A model generated the notes under the pieces. That model was not told the DNA's origin, searched no databases, and saw nothing but the letters and a program-made list of their open reading frames with translations. From the NCBI RefSeq assembly GCF_040111675.1, contig NZ_CP157794.1:5247501-5311500 (forward strand): DNA of 64,000 nt, written 5' to 3'. Origin of the DNA: Salinarimonas sp. (GTDB lineage: Bacteria; Pseudomonadota; Alphaproteobacteria; Rhizobiales; Beijerinckiaceae). Both the position numbers and the translations under genes were made by a program. Positions 1-8,444 of this stretch are shown here, one piece after another; the first letter of the stretch is position 1, and every line of letters begins with the position of its first letter.

Positions 1-726
1 GGGCTTGGGGTCTGCGGGGTCGTCGAAGCTGGAGCGCACGTAGGTCTTCACGCCGTAGAGCATGGCGAGCTCGACGGAGCGCACCTGCAGCACCTTGGCG
101 CCGAGGCTCGCCATCTCGAGCATCTCCTCGTAGGAGACCTTGTCGAGGCGCCGCGCCTTCGGGACGATGCGCGGATCGGTGGTGTAGACGCCGTCCACGT
201 CGGTGTAGATGTCGCAGCGCTCCGCGTCGAGCGCCGCGGCGAGCGCCACCGCGCTCGTGTCCGAGCCGCCGCGGCCGAGCGTCGCGATCCGCCCCGTCGG
301 GGCGTGCACGCCCTGGAAGCCGGCCACCACCGCGACCTCGCCGCGCTCGGCGAAATGGGAGAGGATCTTCGACCCGTCGATGCGCTCGATCCGCGCCGCG
401 CCGTGCGCGCCGGAGGCCTCGATGGGGATCTGCCAGCCCTGCCAGGAGCGGGCCGGGACGCCCATGGATTGCAGGACGATGGCGAGGAGCCCCGACGTCA
501 CCTGCTCGCCGGAGGCGACCACGGCGTCGTACTCGCGGGCGTCGTGGATGGCGGAGGCCTCGCGGCACCAGCCGACGAGCTCGTTGGTCTTGCCGGCCAT
601 GGCCGAGACCACCACGGCGACGTCGTAGCCCGCCTTCACCTCCCGCTCGACATGCCGCGCCACGTTGCGGATCCGCTCCAGATCCGCAACCGAGGTGCCG
701 CCGAACTTCATCACCAACCGGGGCAT
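1..726 (-). CDS. lysC: aspartate kinase, N-terminal part (runs off window start)
   Basis: Phosphorylates L-aspartate with ATP, the first step towards lysine, threonine, methionine and diaminopimelate, in the cytoplasm. The 242 visible residues begin at an ATG (complement of 724-726) and carry the KFGGTSV signature at residues 7-13, followed by the amino acid kinase fold with VVSAMAGKTN, GRGGSDTSAVALA and TDVDGVYTTDPR. The reading frame is open to base 1 and stops in the linker after VRSS, so the C-terminal ACT regulatory domains lie outside the window. Family members are about 410 residues, so roughly 60 percent is present. No regulatory RNA leader was recognised in the 176 bases between it and galU. 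Confidence 0.95.
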   Translation of the reverse strand, partial: MPRLVMKFGGTSVADLERIRNVARHVEREVKAGYDVAVVVSAMAGKTNELVGWCREASAIHDAREYDAVVASGEQVTSGLLAIVLQSMGVPARSWQGWQIPIEASGAHGAARIERIDGSKILSHFAERGEVAVVAGFQGVHAPTGRIATLGRGGSDTSAVALAAALDAERCDIYTDVDGVYTTDPRIVPKARRLDKVSYEEMLEMASLGAKVLQVRSVELAMLYGVKTYVRSSFDDPADPKP

Positions 727-902
727 GGGGCCTCGCCTCGCTGTCCGCACCGCGCGCGCCCCGGGCGGGCCGCAGGGGGGCGTCGCGCGCGAGGCGCCCC
801 TCCCATGACGCCGCGCGCGAGGCCTGTCAACGCGCGGGCGTTTCGGGAAAGGCTGTCGCTGCGCGAGGGCCGGACCCGCGTCGACCCGGCCCGCCTGCCG
901 GC

Positions 903-1766
903 TCAGCCCTTGGTCAGCGCCGCGATCGCGGCGCGCAGCCCGTCGGCGAGCTCCGGATCCTCCAGCCCGTAGGCGAGGTTCGCCACCAGGAACCCGAGCT
1001 TCGAGCCGGTGTCGTGGGTCGTGCCGTCGTAGCGCATGCCGTGGAAGTCCTGGCGGCCCATCAGCGTCTTCATCGCGTCGGTGAGCTGGATCTCGCCGCC
1101 CGCGCCCGTCTCCTGCGTCTCCAGGATCTCGAAGATCTCGGGCTGGAGGATGTAGCGGCCGGAGATCATCAGGTTCGAGGGCGCGTCCTCCACCTTCGGC
1201 TTCTCCACCATGCCGGCGATCTCGAAGGTCCGGCCGTAATCCTGCTTCACCGAGAGGATGCCGTACTTGGAGGTCTCCTCCATCGGCACCTCCTCGGCGG
1301 CGATGATGTTGCCGCCGTGGCGCTCGTAGGCCTCGAGCATCTGCGTCATGCAGCCCTTGGAGAGCATGTCTGGCAGGATCACCGCGAAGGGCTCGTCGCC
1401 GACGATCTCGCGGGCGCACCAGACGGCGTGGCCGAGCCCGAGCGGGGCCTGCTGGCGGGTGAAGCTCGTCGCGCCGGCCTTCGGCAGGTCGGCCTTCAGG
1501 CCGTCCAGCGCCGGCTTCTTGCCGCGGGCCTCCAGCGTCGCCTCCAGCTCGTAGGCGATGTCGAAATGGTCCTCGATGGCGCTCTTGTTGCGGCCGGTGA
1601 CGAAGACGAAGTGCTCGATGCCCGCCGCGCGCGCCTCGTCGACGACGTGCTGCACCACGGGCCGGTCGACCACCGTCAGCATCTCCTTGGGGACGGCCTT
1701 GGTCGCGGGCAGGAACCGCGTGCCGAGACCGGCGACGGGCAGGACGGCCTTACGGATGCGCTTCAT
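903..1766 (-). CDS. galU: UTP--glucose-1-phosphate uridylyltransferase
   Basis: Makes UDP-glucose from UTP and glucose-1-phosphate, the precursor for exopolysaccharide, lipopolysaccharide sugars and glucans. The 287 residues match the usual bacterial GalU length. The nucleotide-binding signature GLGTRFLPATKAVPKEM occupies residues 13-29, and the EKP motif of the sugar-nucleotide site appears in the middle (MVEKPKVEDAP). The late DTGSKLGF stretch is typical of the family. It stands alone on the minus strand, followed by lysC after 176 bases and preceded by the Lrp gene 140 bases upstream, so it is probably monocistronic. Confidence 0.96.
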   Translation of the reverse strand: MKRIRKAVLPVAGLGTRFLPATKAVPKEMLTVVDRPVVQHVVDEARAAGIEHFVFVTGRNKSAIEDHFDIAYELEATLEARGKKPALDGLKADLPKAGATSFTRQQAPLGLGHAVWCAREIVGDEPFAVILPDMLSKGCMTQMLEAYERHGGNIIAAEEVPMEETSKYGILSVKQDYGRTFEIAGMVEKPKVEDAPSNLMISGRYILQPEIFEILETQETGAGGEIQLTDAMKTLMGRQDFHGMRYDGTTHDTGSKLGFLVANLAYGLEDPELADGLRAAIAALTKG

Positions 1767-1906
1767 GGCGTCGGATACCTCGCAATTCGTCTGTCTTCGG
1801 TCCGTGTCTCGGGCGGCCGAGGGGCGGCCGTCCGAGCTCGGGCGTAACGGCGAGGGGTCGGCGGGGGTTGCGCGCCGCGCCGGCTCGCCGGCGCGACGAC
1901 AATGCC

Positions 1907-2407
1907 TCAGCCCCGAGCGGGACGCAAAGGCGCGGCGTCACGGCTCGGCGCCGCCGGCACCGCGAGCCCGACCTTGGCGCGCCGCATCACGACCGAGGTG
2001 GTGAAGCGACGCACGTTGCCGCCCTCGAAGAACAGCCGCTGCGTCATGGCCTCGTAGTCCGCCATGTCCCGCGCCGTGCACACGAGGCAGAAATCGGCCG
2101 CGCCGGTGACGTAGTAGCATTGCTGCACCAGCGGCTCGCGCAGGGCCGCGCGCTGGAAGGCGTCGAGCTTGTCGGCGCGCTCGTCCTCCATCTCGACCAT
2201 GACGACGAGCGTGAGCGGGCGGCCCACCTTGGCGGGGTCGACCAGGCCGACCTCGCCGACGAGGACGCGCCCCTCGCGCAGGCGCCTGAGCCGCCGCTGC
2301 ACCGAGGCGGGGGAGAGGCCGGTGCGCTCGGCGAGGACGTCGATGCGCACGCGCGCGTTCTCCTGGAGCGCCTCGAGGATGATCGCGTCGCTCGGGGAGA
2401 TGGGCAT
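1907..2407 (-). CDS. Lrp/AsnC family transcriptional regulator
   Basis: A 166-residue protein with the two-domain layout of feast/famine regulators: an N-terminal winged helix-turn-helix (about residues 5-65, recognition helix around GLSPASVQRRLRRLR) and a C-terminal RAM effector-binding domain. It diverges from the ammonia-lyase operon at 2512 with only 104 bases between start codons. By analogy with many Lrp/AsnC-target pairs it probably senses an amino acid and controls that operon; this is inference from position. Further arginine-rich residues at the C-terminus are not conserved features of the family. Confidence 0.9.
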   Translation of the reverse strand: MPISPSDAIILEALQENARVRIDVLAERTGLSPASVQRRLRRLREGRVLVGEVGLVDPAKVGRPLTLVVMVEMEDERADKLDAFQRAALREPLVQQCYYVTGAADFCLVCTARDMADYEAMTQRLFFEGGNVRRFTTSVVMRRAKVGLAVPAAPSRDAAPLRPARG

Positions 2408-2511
2408 GGTGCGGGTCCTGCATCATAATAGGTGGCGTTCGTGCGCCGCTACGATCGGCTTCCGTCAGGAGTCGACACACGGCGATCGGGTTTCTGCCCT
2501 ACTCTGAGGAC
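2408..2511. promoter_or_regulatory. shared divergent promoter region, Lrp gene / ammonia-lyase operon
   Basis: This 104-base intergenic stretch is the only upstream space for both the Lrp/AsnC gene on the minus strand and the catabolic operon on the plus strand. It is locally AT-richer (CATCATAATAGG near 2420) than the surroundings. A Shine-Dalgarno-like GAGGA at about 2505-2509 lies close to the ATG at 2512. No clear operator palindrome was identified by eye. Confidence 0.45.
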
Positions 2512-3528
2512 ATGATGCAAGCCTCCTTCCCACCGGACGTTACCGTGCCGCTGAGCCTGCTCGCGGCCTGCCCGGCCTACGGGCCGACGCCGTTGCGCCG
2601 GCTCGCGGGCCGGGCCGGCCCCGCGGCCATGGCCAAGGACGAGACCGGCCGGATGGGGCTCGGATCCTTCAAGGCTCTCGGCGGCGTCTACGCCGTCTTC
2701 CGCATCCTGGCCGACGGCGCCGGCCTGCCGGCGCACGCGGAGACCGCGACCGCGCCGGCGTTCCGGCGGCACGCGGCGGAGACCACCTTCGTCTGCGCCT
2801 CCGCGGGCAATCACGGCCTCTCGGTCGCCGCCGGGGCCGCCCTGTTCGGCGCGGCCGCGCGCGTCCACCTCGCGGCGACCGTGCCCGAGAGCTTCGCGGC
2901 GCGCCTGCGCGCGAAGGGGGCCGCCGTCGTCCGCTCCGGGGAGACCTACGAGGAGAGCGTCGCGGCCGCGATCGCGGACGAGGCGGAGACGGGGGCCGTC
3001 CACCTCGCCGACGGCTCCTGGCCCGGCTACGTCGAGCGGCCGGCTCTGGTGATGGAGGGCTATTCCGTCATGGCCGAGGAGCTGCGCGTCGCCTTCGCGG
3101 CGTCCGGCGTCTGGCCGACGCACGTGTTCCTTCAGGCCGGGGTCGGGGGCATGGCCGCCGCGGTCGCCGACGCCGTTCGGCGACGCTGGGCCGTCCAGCC
3201 GGAGATCGTGGTCGTCGAGCCCCGGGCCGCGGCCTGCCTCACGGCCAGCGCCGCGGCGGGCCGGCCGGTCCGCGCCGAGGGCCCGGTCTCGTGCATGGGG
3301 CGCCTCGACTGCAAGGAGCCGTCGATCCTCGCAGTGGACCTGCTGCGCCAGGCCGGCGTGCGCTATGCCCAGGTCGACGACGCGGCGGCCGAGGCCGCCT
3401 GCGCCGCGCTCGAGGCGCTGGACGTGCGCACGACGCCCTCCGGCGCGGCCGGCTACGCCGGACTGCTCGCGCGCGATCTGCCCGGCGCGGCGCGCGCCCT
3501 CGTCGTCGTCAGCGAAGGACGCGCGTGA
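2512..3528 (+). CDS. PLP-dependent diaminopropionate ammonia-lyase-like enzyme
   Basis: A fold-type II PLP enzyme that most resembles diaminopropionate ammonia-lyase, which converts 2,3-diaminopropionate to pyruvate and two ammonia through 2-aminoacrylate. The Schiff-base lysine is K54 in GSFKALGGVYA, the SAGNHG substrate loop is at residues 97-102, and the glycine-rich phosphate-binding loop GVGGM lies near residue 210. At 338 residues it is shorter than the approximately 400-residue E. coli enzyme, with a compact N-terminus. It is the first gene of a four-gene operon whose next member starts within its stop codon (TGATG). A related threonine/serine ammonia-lyase or cysteine synthase-like activity cannot be excluded. 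Confidence 0.8.
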   Translation: MMQASFPPDVTVPLSLLAACPAYGPTPLRRLAGRAGPAAMAKDETGRMGLGSFKALGGVYAVFRILADGAGLPAHAETATAPAFRRHAAETTFVCASAGNHGLSVAAGAALFGAAARVHLAATVPESFAARLRAKGAAVVRSGETYEESVAAAIADEAETGAVHLADGSWPGYVERPALVMEGYSVMAEELRVAFAASGVWPTHVFLQAGVGGMAAAVADAVRRRWAVQPEIVVVEPRAAACLTASAAAGRPVRAEGPVSCMGRLDCKEPSILAVDLLRQAGVRYAQVDDAAAEAACAALEALDVRTTPSGAAGYAGLLARDLPGAARALVVVSEGRA

Positions 3529-4115
3529 TGACCTCCGACGCCCCGCCGCCTCCGAGCGCCGCCATGCGCCCCGCCACACCCGCCGCGACGCTGCCGATCC
3601 TGCGCTTCGGCGATCCGCGCCTTGAGCGCGTCTGCGCCCCCGTTCCCCTGGACGCGGACCCGGCCCTCCTCGCCGCGCAGGCAGAGGCGATGCTCGCGAC
3701 GATCCACGCCTTTCGCGCGCGGCACGGCTGGGGCCGCGCCATCGCCGCGCCCCAGGTCGGGATCCTGTCGCGGATCGTGGCGCTCGCCATCGACGGCGTC
3801 GAGACCGTGATGCTCGATCCCGAGATCGTCTGGCGCAGCGACGCGCGCCGCGAGCTCTGGGACGACTGCATGAGCCTGCCCGAGATCGCGGTGCGCGTGC
3901 TGCGCCGCGCTTCGGTGACCGTGCGCTATCGCGACCTGTCCGGCCGGGAAGCCGCCTTCGAGCGCGCCTCGCCCGACCTGTCCGAGCTGCTCCAGCACGA
4001 GCTCGACCATCTCGACGGCGTGCTGATGACCCGCCGCATGTCGCCCGGGACGCCGATCGTCGCGCACGAGAACCGCGCGCTCGCGCTCGCGCCGTCCCCC
4101 CACCCCGAGGAGTGA
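3528..4115 (+). CDS. peptide deformylase-like protein
   Basis: A 195-residue protein with the three metal-site motifs of peptide deformylase in degenerate but complete form: GRAIAAPQVG at residues 69-78, DDCMSLP with metal ligand C114 (housekeeping enzymes have EGCLS), and HELDH at 157-161 with the catalytic glutamate. It overlaps the stop of the ammonia-lyase by one base and is followed 7 bases later by ridA. Its place in a catabolic operon, away from fmt, suggests removal of formyl groups from amino acids or peptides rather than from nascent chains. That role is inference. The start at 3528 is preferred because a longer in-frame reading would lie inside the preceding gene. Confidence 0.82.
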   Translation: MTSDAPPPPSAAMRPATPAATLPILRFGDPRLERVCAPVPLDADPALLAAQAEAMLATIHAFRARHGWGRAIAAPQVGILSRIVALAIDGVETVMLDPEIVWRSDARRELWDDCMSLPEIAVRVLRRASVTVRYRDLSGREAAFERASPDLSELLQHELDHLDGVLMTRRMSPGTPIVAHENRALALAPSPHPEE

Positions 4116-4122
4116 TCGAGCC

Positions 4123-4515
4123 GTGACCATGCAGACCCGCCAGTTCATCGTCGACGTCCCCGGCGTGCCTCCTTCGCCGTCCCCGATCTCCAACGCCGTG
4201 GTGGTGGCGAACACCTGCTGGATCTCGGGGCAGCTCGCCGTCTACGACGACGGCTACCGGCCCGGAACGGCGCGCGAGGAGGCGGCGCGCGCCTTCGATC
4301 TCGTCTTCCGCATCGCCGCGCAGGCGGGTTTCGGGCGCGAGGACATCGTCTACGTCGACATCGCCTTCGCCGATCTGGACGATCTCAAGGAGGTGAACGT
4401 GCTCTACGGGGAGCTGTTCGCGGCGCGCCCGGCCCGCACCGTCTACCAGGCCGCCCGGCTGCCCTTCGGCGCGAAGGTCAAGGTCCAGGCCATCGCCGCG
4501 CGGGAGGCGCCATGA
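4123..4515 (+). CDS. RidA family enamine/imine deaminase
   Basis: A 130-residue YjgF/YER057c/UK114 family protein. Family members hydrolyse reactive enamines and imines such as 2-aminoacrylate, which the ammonia-lyase two genes upstream would release. The conserved arginine that binds the substrate carboxylate lies in ARPARTVYQ near the C-terminus, and the ISGQLA segment near residue 30 is typical. Translation may begin at GTG 4123 or at ATG 4129, two codons later. Its stop overlaps the start of the M24 peptidase gene (ATGA), indicating coupled translation. Confidence 0.88.
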   Translation: MTMQTRQFIVDVPGVPPSPSPISNAVVVANTCWISGQLAVYDDGYRPGTAREEAARAFDLVFRIAAQAGFGREDIVYVDIAFADLDDLKEVNVLYGELFAARPARTVYQAARLPFGAKVKVQAIAAREAP

Positions 4516-5708
4516 GCGCCACCGCCGGAGGCGCCGGTCCGCCGACGGGCGGCCCGGACCCGCGCGAGGCGCGCTGGGCGCGCCTGCAGGCGGCCATGCA
4601 CGCCGCCCGGCTCGACGCTCTCCTGGTGAGCAACATCGCGAATTTTCGGTACCTGACCGGCCATGCGCCGCCGATCGCGGTCGCGCCCACGCGGCCGTGG
4701 TACGCGGTCCTGCCTCTCGCCGGCGCGCCGATCGCGATCGTCCCGGATCTCGGGCGCGCGGACTTCCAGCTGGACGGTCGCTGCGCCCGGCTCGAATCCT
4801 GGCCGAGCCCGGCGATCGGACGGCCGGAGGGCGTCGACCTCGTCGCGGCGGCGATCCGCGGCCTGCCGCGTCGCTTCGGGCGCGTCGGCGCCGAGCTCGG
4901 CCCCGAGACGCGGCTCGGCACGACGAGCGACGACATGCGCGTGCTCGTCTGCGCCCTCGCCGGCATGGAGATCGTCGACGCGGCCCGGCTGATCTGGGAC
5001 GTCCGCGCGGCCAAGGACGCCGACGAGATCGCCCGGATCTCGGCGGCCGCGGCGGCGGCGCAGGCCGCCTACGACGGGCTTCCCGACCTCCTCGCGGAGC
5101 CGGCAGCCCGGACGGAGCGGGGGCTGCACCGCCGCTTCCAGCAGGCCTGCCTCGCGGCGGGGGCGGACGCGGTCCCCTATCTCGCGATCGGCAGCGGCCC
5201 CGGCGGCTACGACAGTCTCACCCGTGGCCCGATCGACCGTGCGCTGGGCCCCGGCGACGTCGTCGGCCTCGACACGGGGGTCGTGTCGGGCGGCGCGTGG
5301 AGCGACTTCAACCGCAACGTCGCGATCGGCGCGGCCTCCGACGCGGTCCGCGCCCTGCACCGGCGCCTGCATCGCGCGACCGAGGCCGGCATGGCCGCCC
5401 TGCGGCCCGGGACCCGGGCCTGCGACGTGTGGCGCGCCGTCGCCGCGGCCCTCGAGGTCCCGGCGAGCGCGATCGGCCGCTTCGGTCACGGCGTCGGGCT
5501 GGACTACACCGAGCCGCCGTCGATCCATCCCGACGACGAGACGCCGCTACGCGCCGGGATGGTCGTCGCGGTGGAGCCGAGCCTCGGCTTCACCCGCCCG
5601 GACGGCCGCCCGGCGCTGCTCGTTCTCGAGGAGCTGTGCCTGATCGAGCCCAACGGGGCGCGGCTCCTGTCCCGGCGCGAGGAGGCCGAGATCGTCGTCG
5701 TCTCGTGA
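4512..5708 (+). CDS. M24 family metallopeptidase (Xaa-Pro aminopeptidase/creatinase fold)
   Basis: A 398-residue protein with an N-terminal creatinase-like domain (about 20-150) and a C-terminal pita-bread metallopeptidase domain. Metal ligands are recognisable as D254 (GLDTG), D265 (WSDFNRN), H326 (FGHGVGLDY), E355 (AVEPS) and E373/E374 (LEELCLI), so the dinuclear site looks complete. Such proteins are Xaa-Pro peptidases or amidinohydrolase-like enzymes. It is last in the operon and overlaps ridA by 4 bases. With the deformylase-like protein and ammonia-lyase it suggests stepwise breakdown of a modified amino acid or dipeptide; the substrate is unknown. Confidence 0.88.
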   Translation: MSATAGGAGPPTGGPDPREARWARLQAAMHAARLDALLVSNIANFRYLTGHAPPIAVAPTRPWYAVLPLAGAPIAIVPDLGRADFQLDGRCARLESWPSPAIGRPEGVDLVAAAIRGLPRRFGRVGAELGPETRLGTTSDDMRVLVCALAGMEIVDAARLIWDVRAAKDADEIARISAAAAAAQAAYDGLPDLLAEPAARTERGLHRRFQQACLAAGADAVPYLAIGSGPGGYDSLTRGPIDRALGPGDVVGLDTGVVSGGAWSDFNRNVAIGAASDAVRALHRRLHRATEAGMAALRPGTRACDVWRAVAAALEVPASAIGRFGHGVGLDYTEPPSIHPDDETPLRAGMVVAVEPSLGFTRPDGRPALLVLEELCLIEPNGARLLSRREEAEIVVVS

Positions 5709-5725
5709 TCCGCCGGGGCGGGGCC

Positions 5726-5741
5726 TTAAGCGCATCTTCAC
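5726..5741 (+). promoter_or_regulatory. possible CtrA-like site upstream of lytic transglycosylase
   Basis: TTAA, seven bases, then TTCAC, one mismatch from the alphaproteobacterial CtrA consensus TTAA-N7-TTAAC. It lies 60 bases before the lytic transglycosylase start in a 93-base gap that is AT-richer than its surroundings. A second TTAACC on the minus strand (about 5769-5774) is nearby. This is a pattern match by eye only. Confidence 0.25.
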
Positions 5742-5801
5742 CATGATCTGGTCGCTTTGTGCCGACTTGGTTAAGATGCCTTCCCGAAAGCGACCCCCGT
5801 C

Positions 5802-7082
5802 ATGCCGAAGACCGCCCGCGCCCGTCGTCTCTCACCCGCAGCCGCGGCCCTCGTCGCGGCGCTGCTTCCGCTCGGCGGCTGCGCCATGGCCGGCGCCGAG
5901 AGCGGGGTCGGCGAGACGATCGGGGTGTCGACCGCGAGCCTGAGCCAGGCCGCCCCCCGGGAGGGCGTGCCGCAGGTCGACTTCGGGTCCTACGTCGAGA
6001 GCCTCTGGCCGAAGGCGCAGGCGCGCGGCGTCTCGCGCGCCACCTTCGACACGGCGTTCCGTGGCGTGAGCCCCAACCCGCGCATCATCGAGCTCACCCG
6101 CCGCCAGTCGGAGTTCACCCGGCCGATCTGGGAATACCTCGACAACGCCGTCGGCGCCGAGCGCGTGCGGCTGGGCGAACGCGCCCGGGCGCAATACGCC
6201 TCGGTGCTCTCCTCGGTCGAGCGCGCCTACGGCGTGCCGCAGGCGATCGTGCTCGGCGTCTGGGGCATGGAGACCAATTTCGGCGGCTTCACCGGCGACA
6301 TGGACGTGATCCGCTCGCTGGCGACGCTCGCCCATGTCCGCCATCGCGGCGACTTCTTCGAGACCGAGCTCCTCACCGCGCTCGAGATCCTTCAGGAAGG
6401 CAAGATCGGCCGCGACGCCCTGAAGGGCTCCTGGGCCGGCGCCATGGGCCACACCCAGTTCATGCCGACGAGCTACATGCGCTATGCGGTGGACGGCGAC
6501 GGCGACGGCCGGCGCGACATCTGGCGCTCGATCCCCGACGCGCTCGCCTCCACCGCCAATTACCTGCGCGAGCACGGCTGGCGCCCGGGCGAGGTCTGGG
6601 GGCTGGAGGTGGTGCTGCCGCAGGGCTTCGACTACGCCCAGCGCCGGATGCCGCTCTCGGCCTGGGCCGCCGCGGGCGTGCGCCCGGCGGCCGGAGGCGC
6701 GCTGCCGGCCGGCGGCGAGGCGAGCCTGTTCCTGCCCGCCGGCGCACGCGGGCCGGCCTTCCTCGTCACCGGCAATTACGACACGATCAAGGACTACAAC
6801 TCCTCCGACAGCTACGCCATGGGCGTGGCGCTGCTCGGCCAGCGCCTCACCGGCGGCGGCGGCGTGCGCGGCGAATGGCCGCGGAGCGAGCGCATGCTCG
6901 ACACCGCCGAGCGCAAGGAGCTGCAGACGCGTCTCGCCGGTCTCGGCCTCTACGACGGCACGGTGGACGGCAAGATCGGCTCGATGACGCGCGAGGCGGT
7001 GCGCCGTTTCCAGCTCTCGCGCGGGCTCACGCCGGACGGCTATGCCGACGTCGCCGTCCTGCAGGCGCTGAGAGGACGCTGA
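5802..7082 (+). CDS. lytic murein transglycosylase, MltB/SLT_2 type, lipoprotein
   Basis: Cleaves the MurNAc-GlcNAc bond of peptidoglycan with formation of 1,6-anhydromuropeptides. The 426 residues begin with a lipoprotein signal ending in the lipobox LGGC (C27), so the mature protein should be anchored in the outer membrane. The SLT_2 catalytic domain spans about 60-350 and contains the likely catalytic glutamate E157 in GVWGMETNFGGF, plus GAMGHTQFMPTSY. A C-terminal peptidoglycan-binding domain (about 365-426) carries the repeat-like LGLYDGTVDGKIGSMTREAV. The gene stands 93 bases after the M24 operon and 38 bases before the DUF459 gene. Confidence 0.93.
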   Translation: MPKTARARRLSPAAAALVAALLPLGGCAMAGAESGVGETIGVSTASLSQAAPREGVPQVDFGSYVESLWPKAQARGVSRATFDTAFRGVSPNPRIIELTRRQSEFTRPIWEYLDNAVGAERVRLGERARAQYASVLSSVERAYGVPQAIVLGVWGMETNFGGFTGDMDVIRSLATLAHVRHRGDFFETELLTALEILQEGKIGRDALKGSWAGAMGHTQFMPTSYMRYAVDGDGDGRRDIWRSIPDALASTANYLREHGWRPGEVWGLEVVLPQGFDYAQRRMPLSAWAAAGVRPAAGGALPAGGEASLFLPAGARGPAFLVTGNYDTIKDYNSSDSYAMGVALLGQRLTGGGGVRGEWPRSERMLDTAERKELQTRLAGLGLYDGTVDGKIGSMTREAVRRFQLSRGLTPDGYADVAVLQALRGR

Positions 7083-7120
7083 GCCGGGGATGATCCGGGC
7101 CGGGGAGGGCCCATATCGGG

Positions 7121-8383
7121 GTGATGATCGCACGACTCTCGACCAGATCCCTCCTCTCCGCGCTCGCGGCCGCCCTGCTCGCGCTCGCGCCGGTCGCGGC
7201 GTCGGCGCAGGATACGGGCGAGGCCCGGCAGATCTGGCTCGAGATCTTCACGGCGCCCACACCCCAGCAACAACCGGAAGCGAGCCCGCAGCGCCAGCGC
7301 CAGCGCCGGACGACGCGTCCCGCAGCCCCGGCGGCGGCGGATCCGGCGCCGTCGGCGCAGATCGCCGAGCCCGCCGGCCCGGTCGAGGTGACGACGCGCA
7401 TCGTCGTCTTCGGCGATTCGCTCGCCACCAATCTCGGCGACGGGCTCGCGGCCGTCCTCGAGGACCAGCCGCAGGTCGAGGTCGTCACCCGCTCCCGCGG
7501 CTCCTCGGGCCTCGTGCGCGACGACTATCACGATTGGGAGGCCGCGATCGAGCCGTTCCTGGCCGGCGAGGACCCCTTCGACATCGGCGTGGTCATGGTG
7601 GGCCTCAACGATCGGCAGGATCTCGTCGTCGACGGTGAGCGGCTCGACCGTCTCACCGATCCGTGGAAGGAGGCCTACGCCGCGCGCGTCGACGCCATCC
7701 TCGCACGCTTCGATGCGGCAGACGTCCCGCTCGTCTGGGTGGGGCTGCCGCCGATGAGCTCGTCGCGGCTCTCCACCGACCTGCAAGCCCTCAACGAGAT
7801 CGTGCGCAACCGCGTGCAGCGCGCCGATGGGATCTTCGTCGACATCTGGCAGGGCTTCGTCGACGACGACAACCGCTACGCCCCGAACGGGCCGACGCTC
7901 GAGGGCCAGATCGGCCGCCTGCGCGCCGGCGACGGCATCCACTTCACGCCGCCGGGCGCGCGCAAGGCGGCCCATTTCGCCGATGTGGAGATTCGCCGCC
8001 TGATCGGCCGCGGCCCGGCGGAGGTCGCGCCGGCCCTGCCCGTCGGCGCCGACCTGCTCGCCGACGAGGCGGTGGACCTCGAGGACCTCACGGTCGACGA
8101 GATCGTGGCGCGGCTCACCGGCATCGGGCTGTCGCGAGAGGCGGATCCCGGCGGCGACGGGATTTCGGGTCCTGTGTCTCCGGCGCCCGTGGTCGGCCCG
8201 GTCCTGCCCCTCACCGGCGTCGAGCGGACGCCGGGCGCGGCGCTCGCCCGCGAGCGCCCGCCCACGGACCGCGCGACCCGGCTCCTGAACGAGCGCGTTC
8301 TCGCCGACGGCGTGGCCCCGCCCCCCGTTCCCGGGCGGGCGGACGACTTCACATGGCCACGCGAGACTCCCCCGCAGCCCTGA
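7121..8383 (+). CDS. SGNH/GDSL-like (DUF459) secreted hydrolase
   Basis: A 420-residue protein with an N-terminal signal peptide (about 1-29, cleavage near ASA-QD) and a proline/glutamine-rich linker, then an SGNH hydrolase core. Block I is FGDSLATNLGDGL with the nucleophilic serine, block III is VGLNDRQ, and block V is DGIHFTPPGARKAA with the aspartate and histidine. This arrangement corresponds to the periplasmic DUF459 family of alphaproteobacteria, thought to act on acylated glycans or peptidoglycan. The C-terminal 100 residues are acidic and low in complexity. It follows the lytic transglycosylase in the same direction, consistent with a cell-wall role, but the substrate is not known. 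Confidence 0.8.
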   Translation: MMIARLSTRSLLSALAAALLALAPVAASAQDTGEARQIWLEIFTAPTPQQQPEASPQRQRQRRTTRPAAPAAADPAPSAQIAEPAGPVEVTTRIVVFGDSLATNLGDGLAAVLEDQPQVEVVTRSRGSSGLVRDDYHDWEAAIEPFLAGEDPFDIGVVMVGLNDRQDLVVDGERLDRLTDPWKEAYAARVDAILARFDAADVPLVWVGLPPMSSSRLSTDLQALNEIVRNRVQRADGIFVDIWQGFVDDDNRYAPNGPTLEGQIGRLRAGDGIHFTPPGARKAAHFADVEIRRLIGRGPAEVAPALPVGADLLADEAVDLEDLTVDEIVARLTGIGLSREADPGGDGISGPVSPAPVVGPVLPLTGVERTPGAALARERPPTDRATRLLNERVLADGVAPPPVPGRADDFTWPRETPPQP

Positions 8384-8444
8384 CTGCGCGCGGGTGTTGC
8401 ATTGCATTTAGCGTTTCTTAGCGGGCGTGGCGTAGGGTCTCGGC

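Noticed and set aside
727..902. Lysine or SAM riboswitch before lysC
   Set aside because: The region has GC-rich hairpins only; none of the conserved riboswitch core sequences was recognised.
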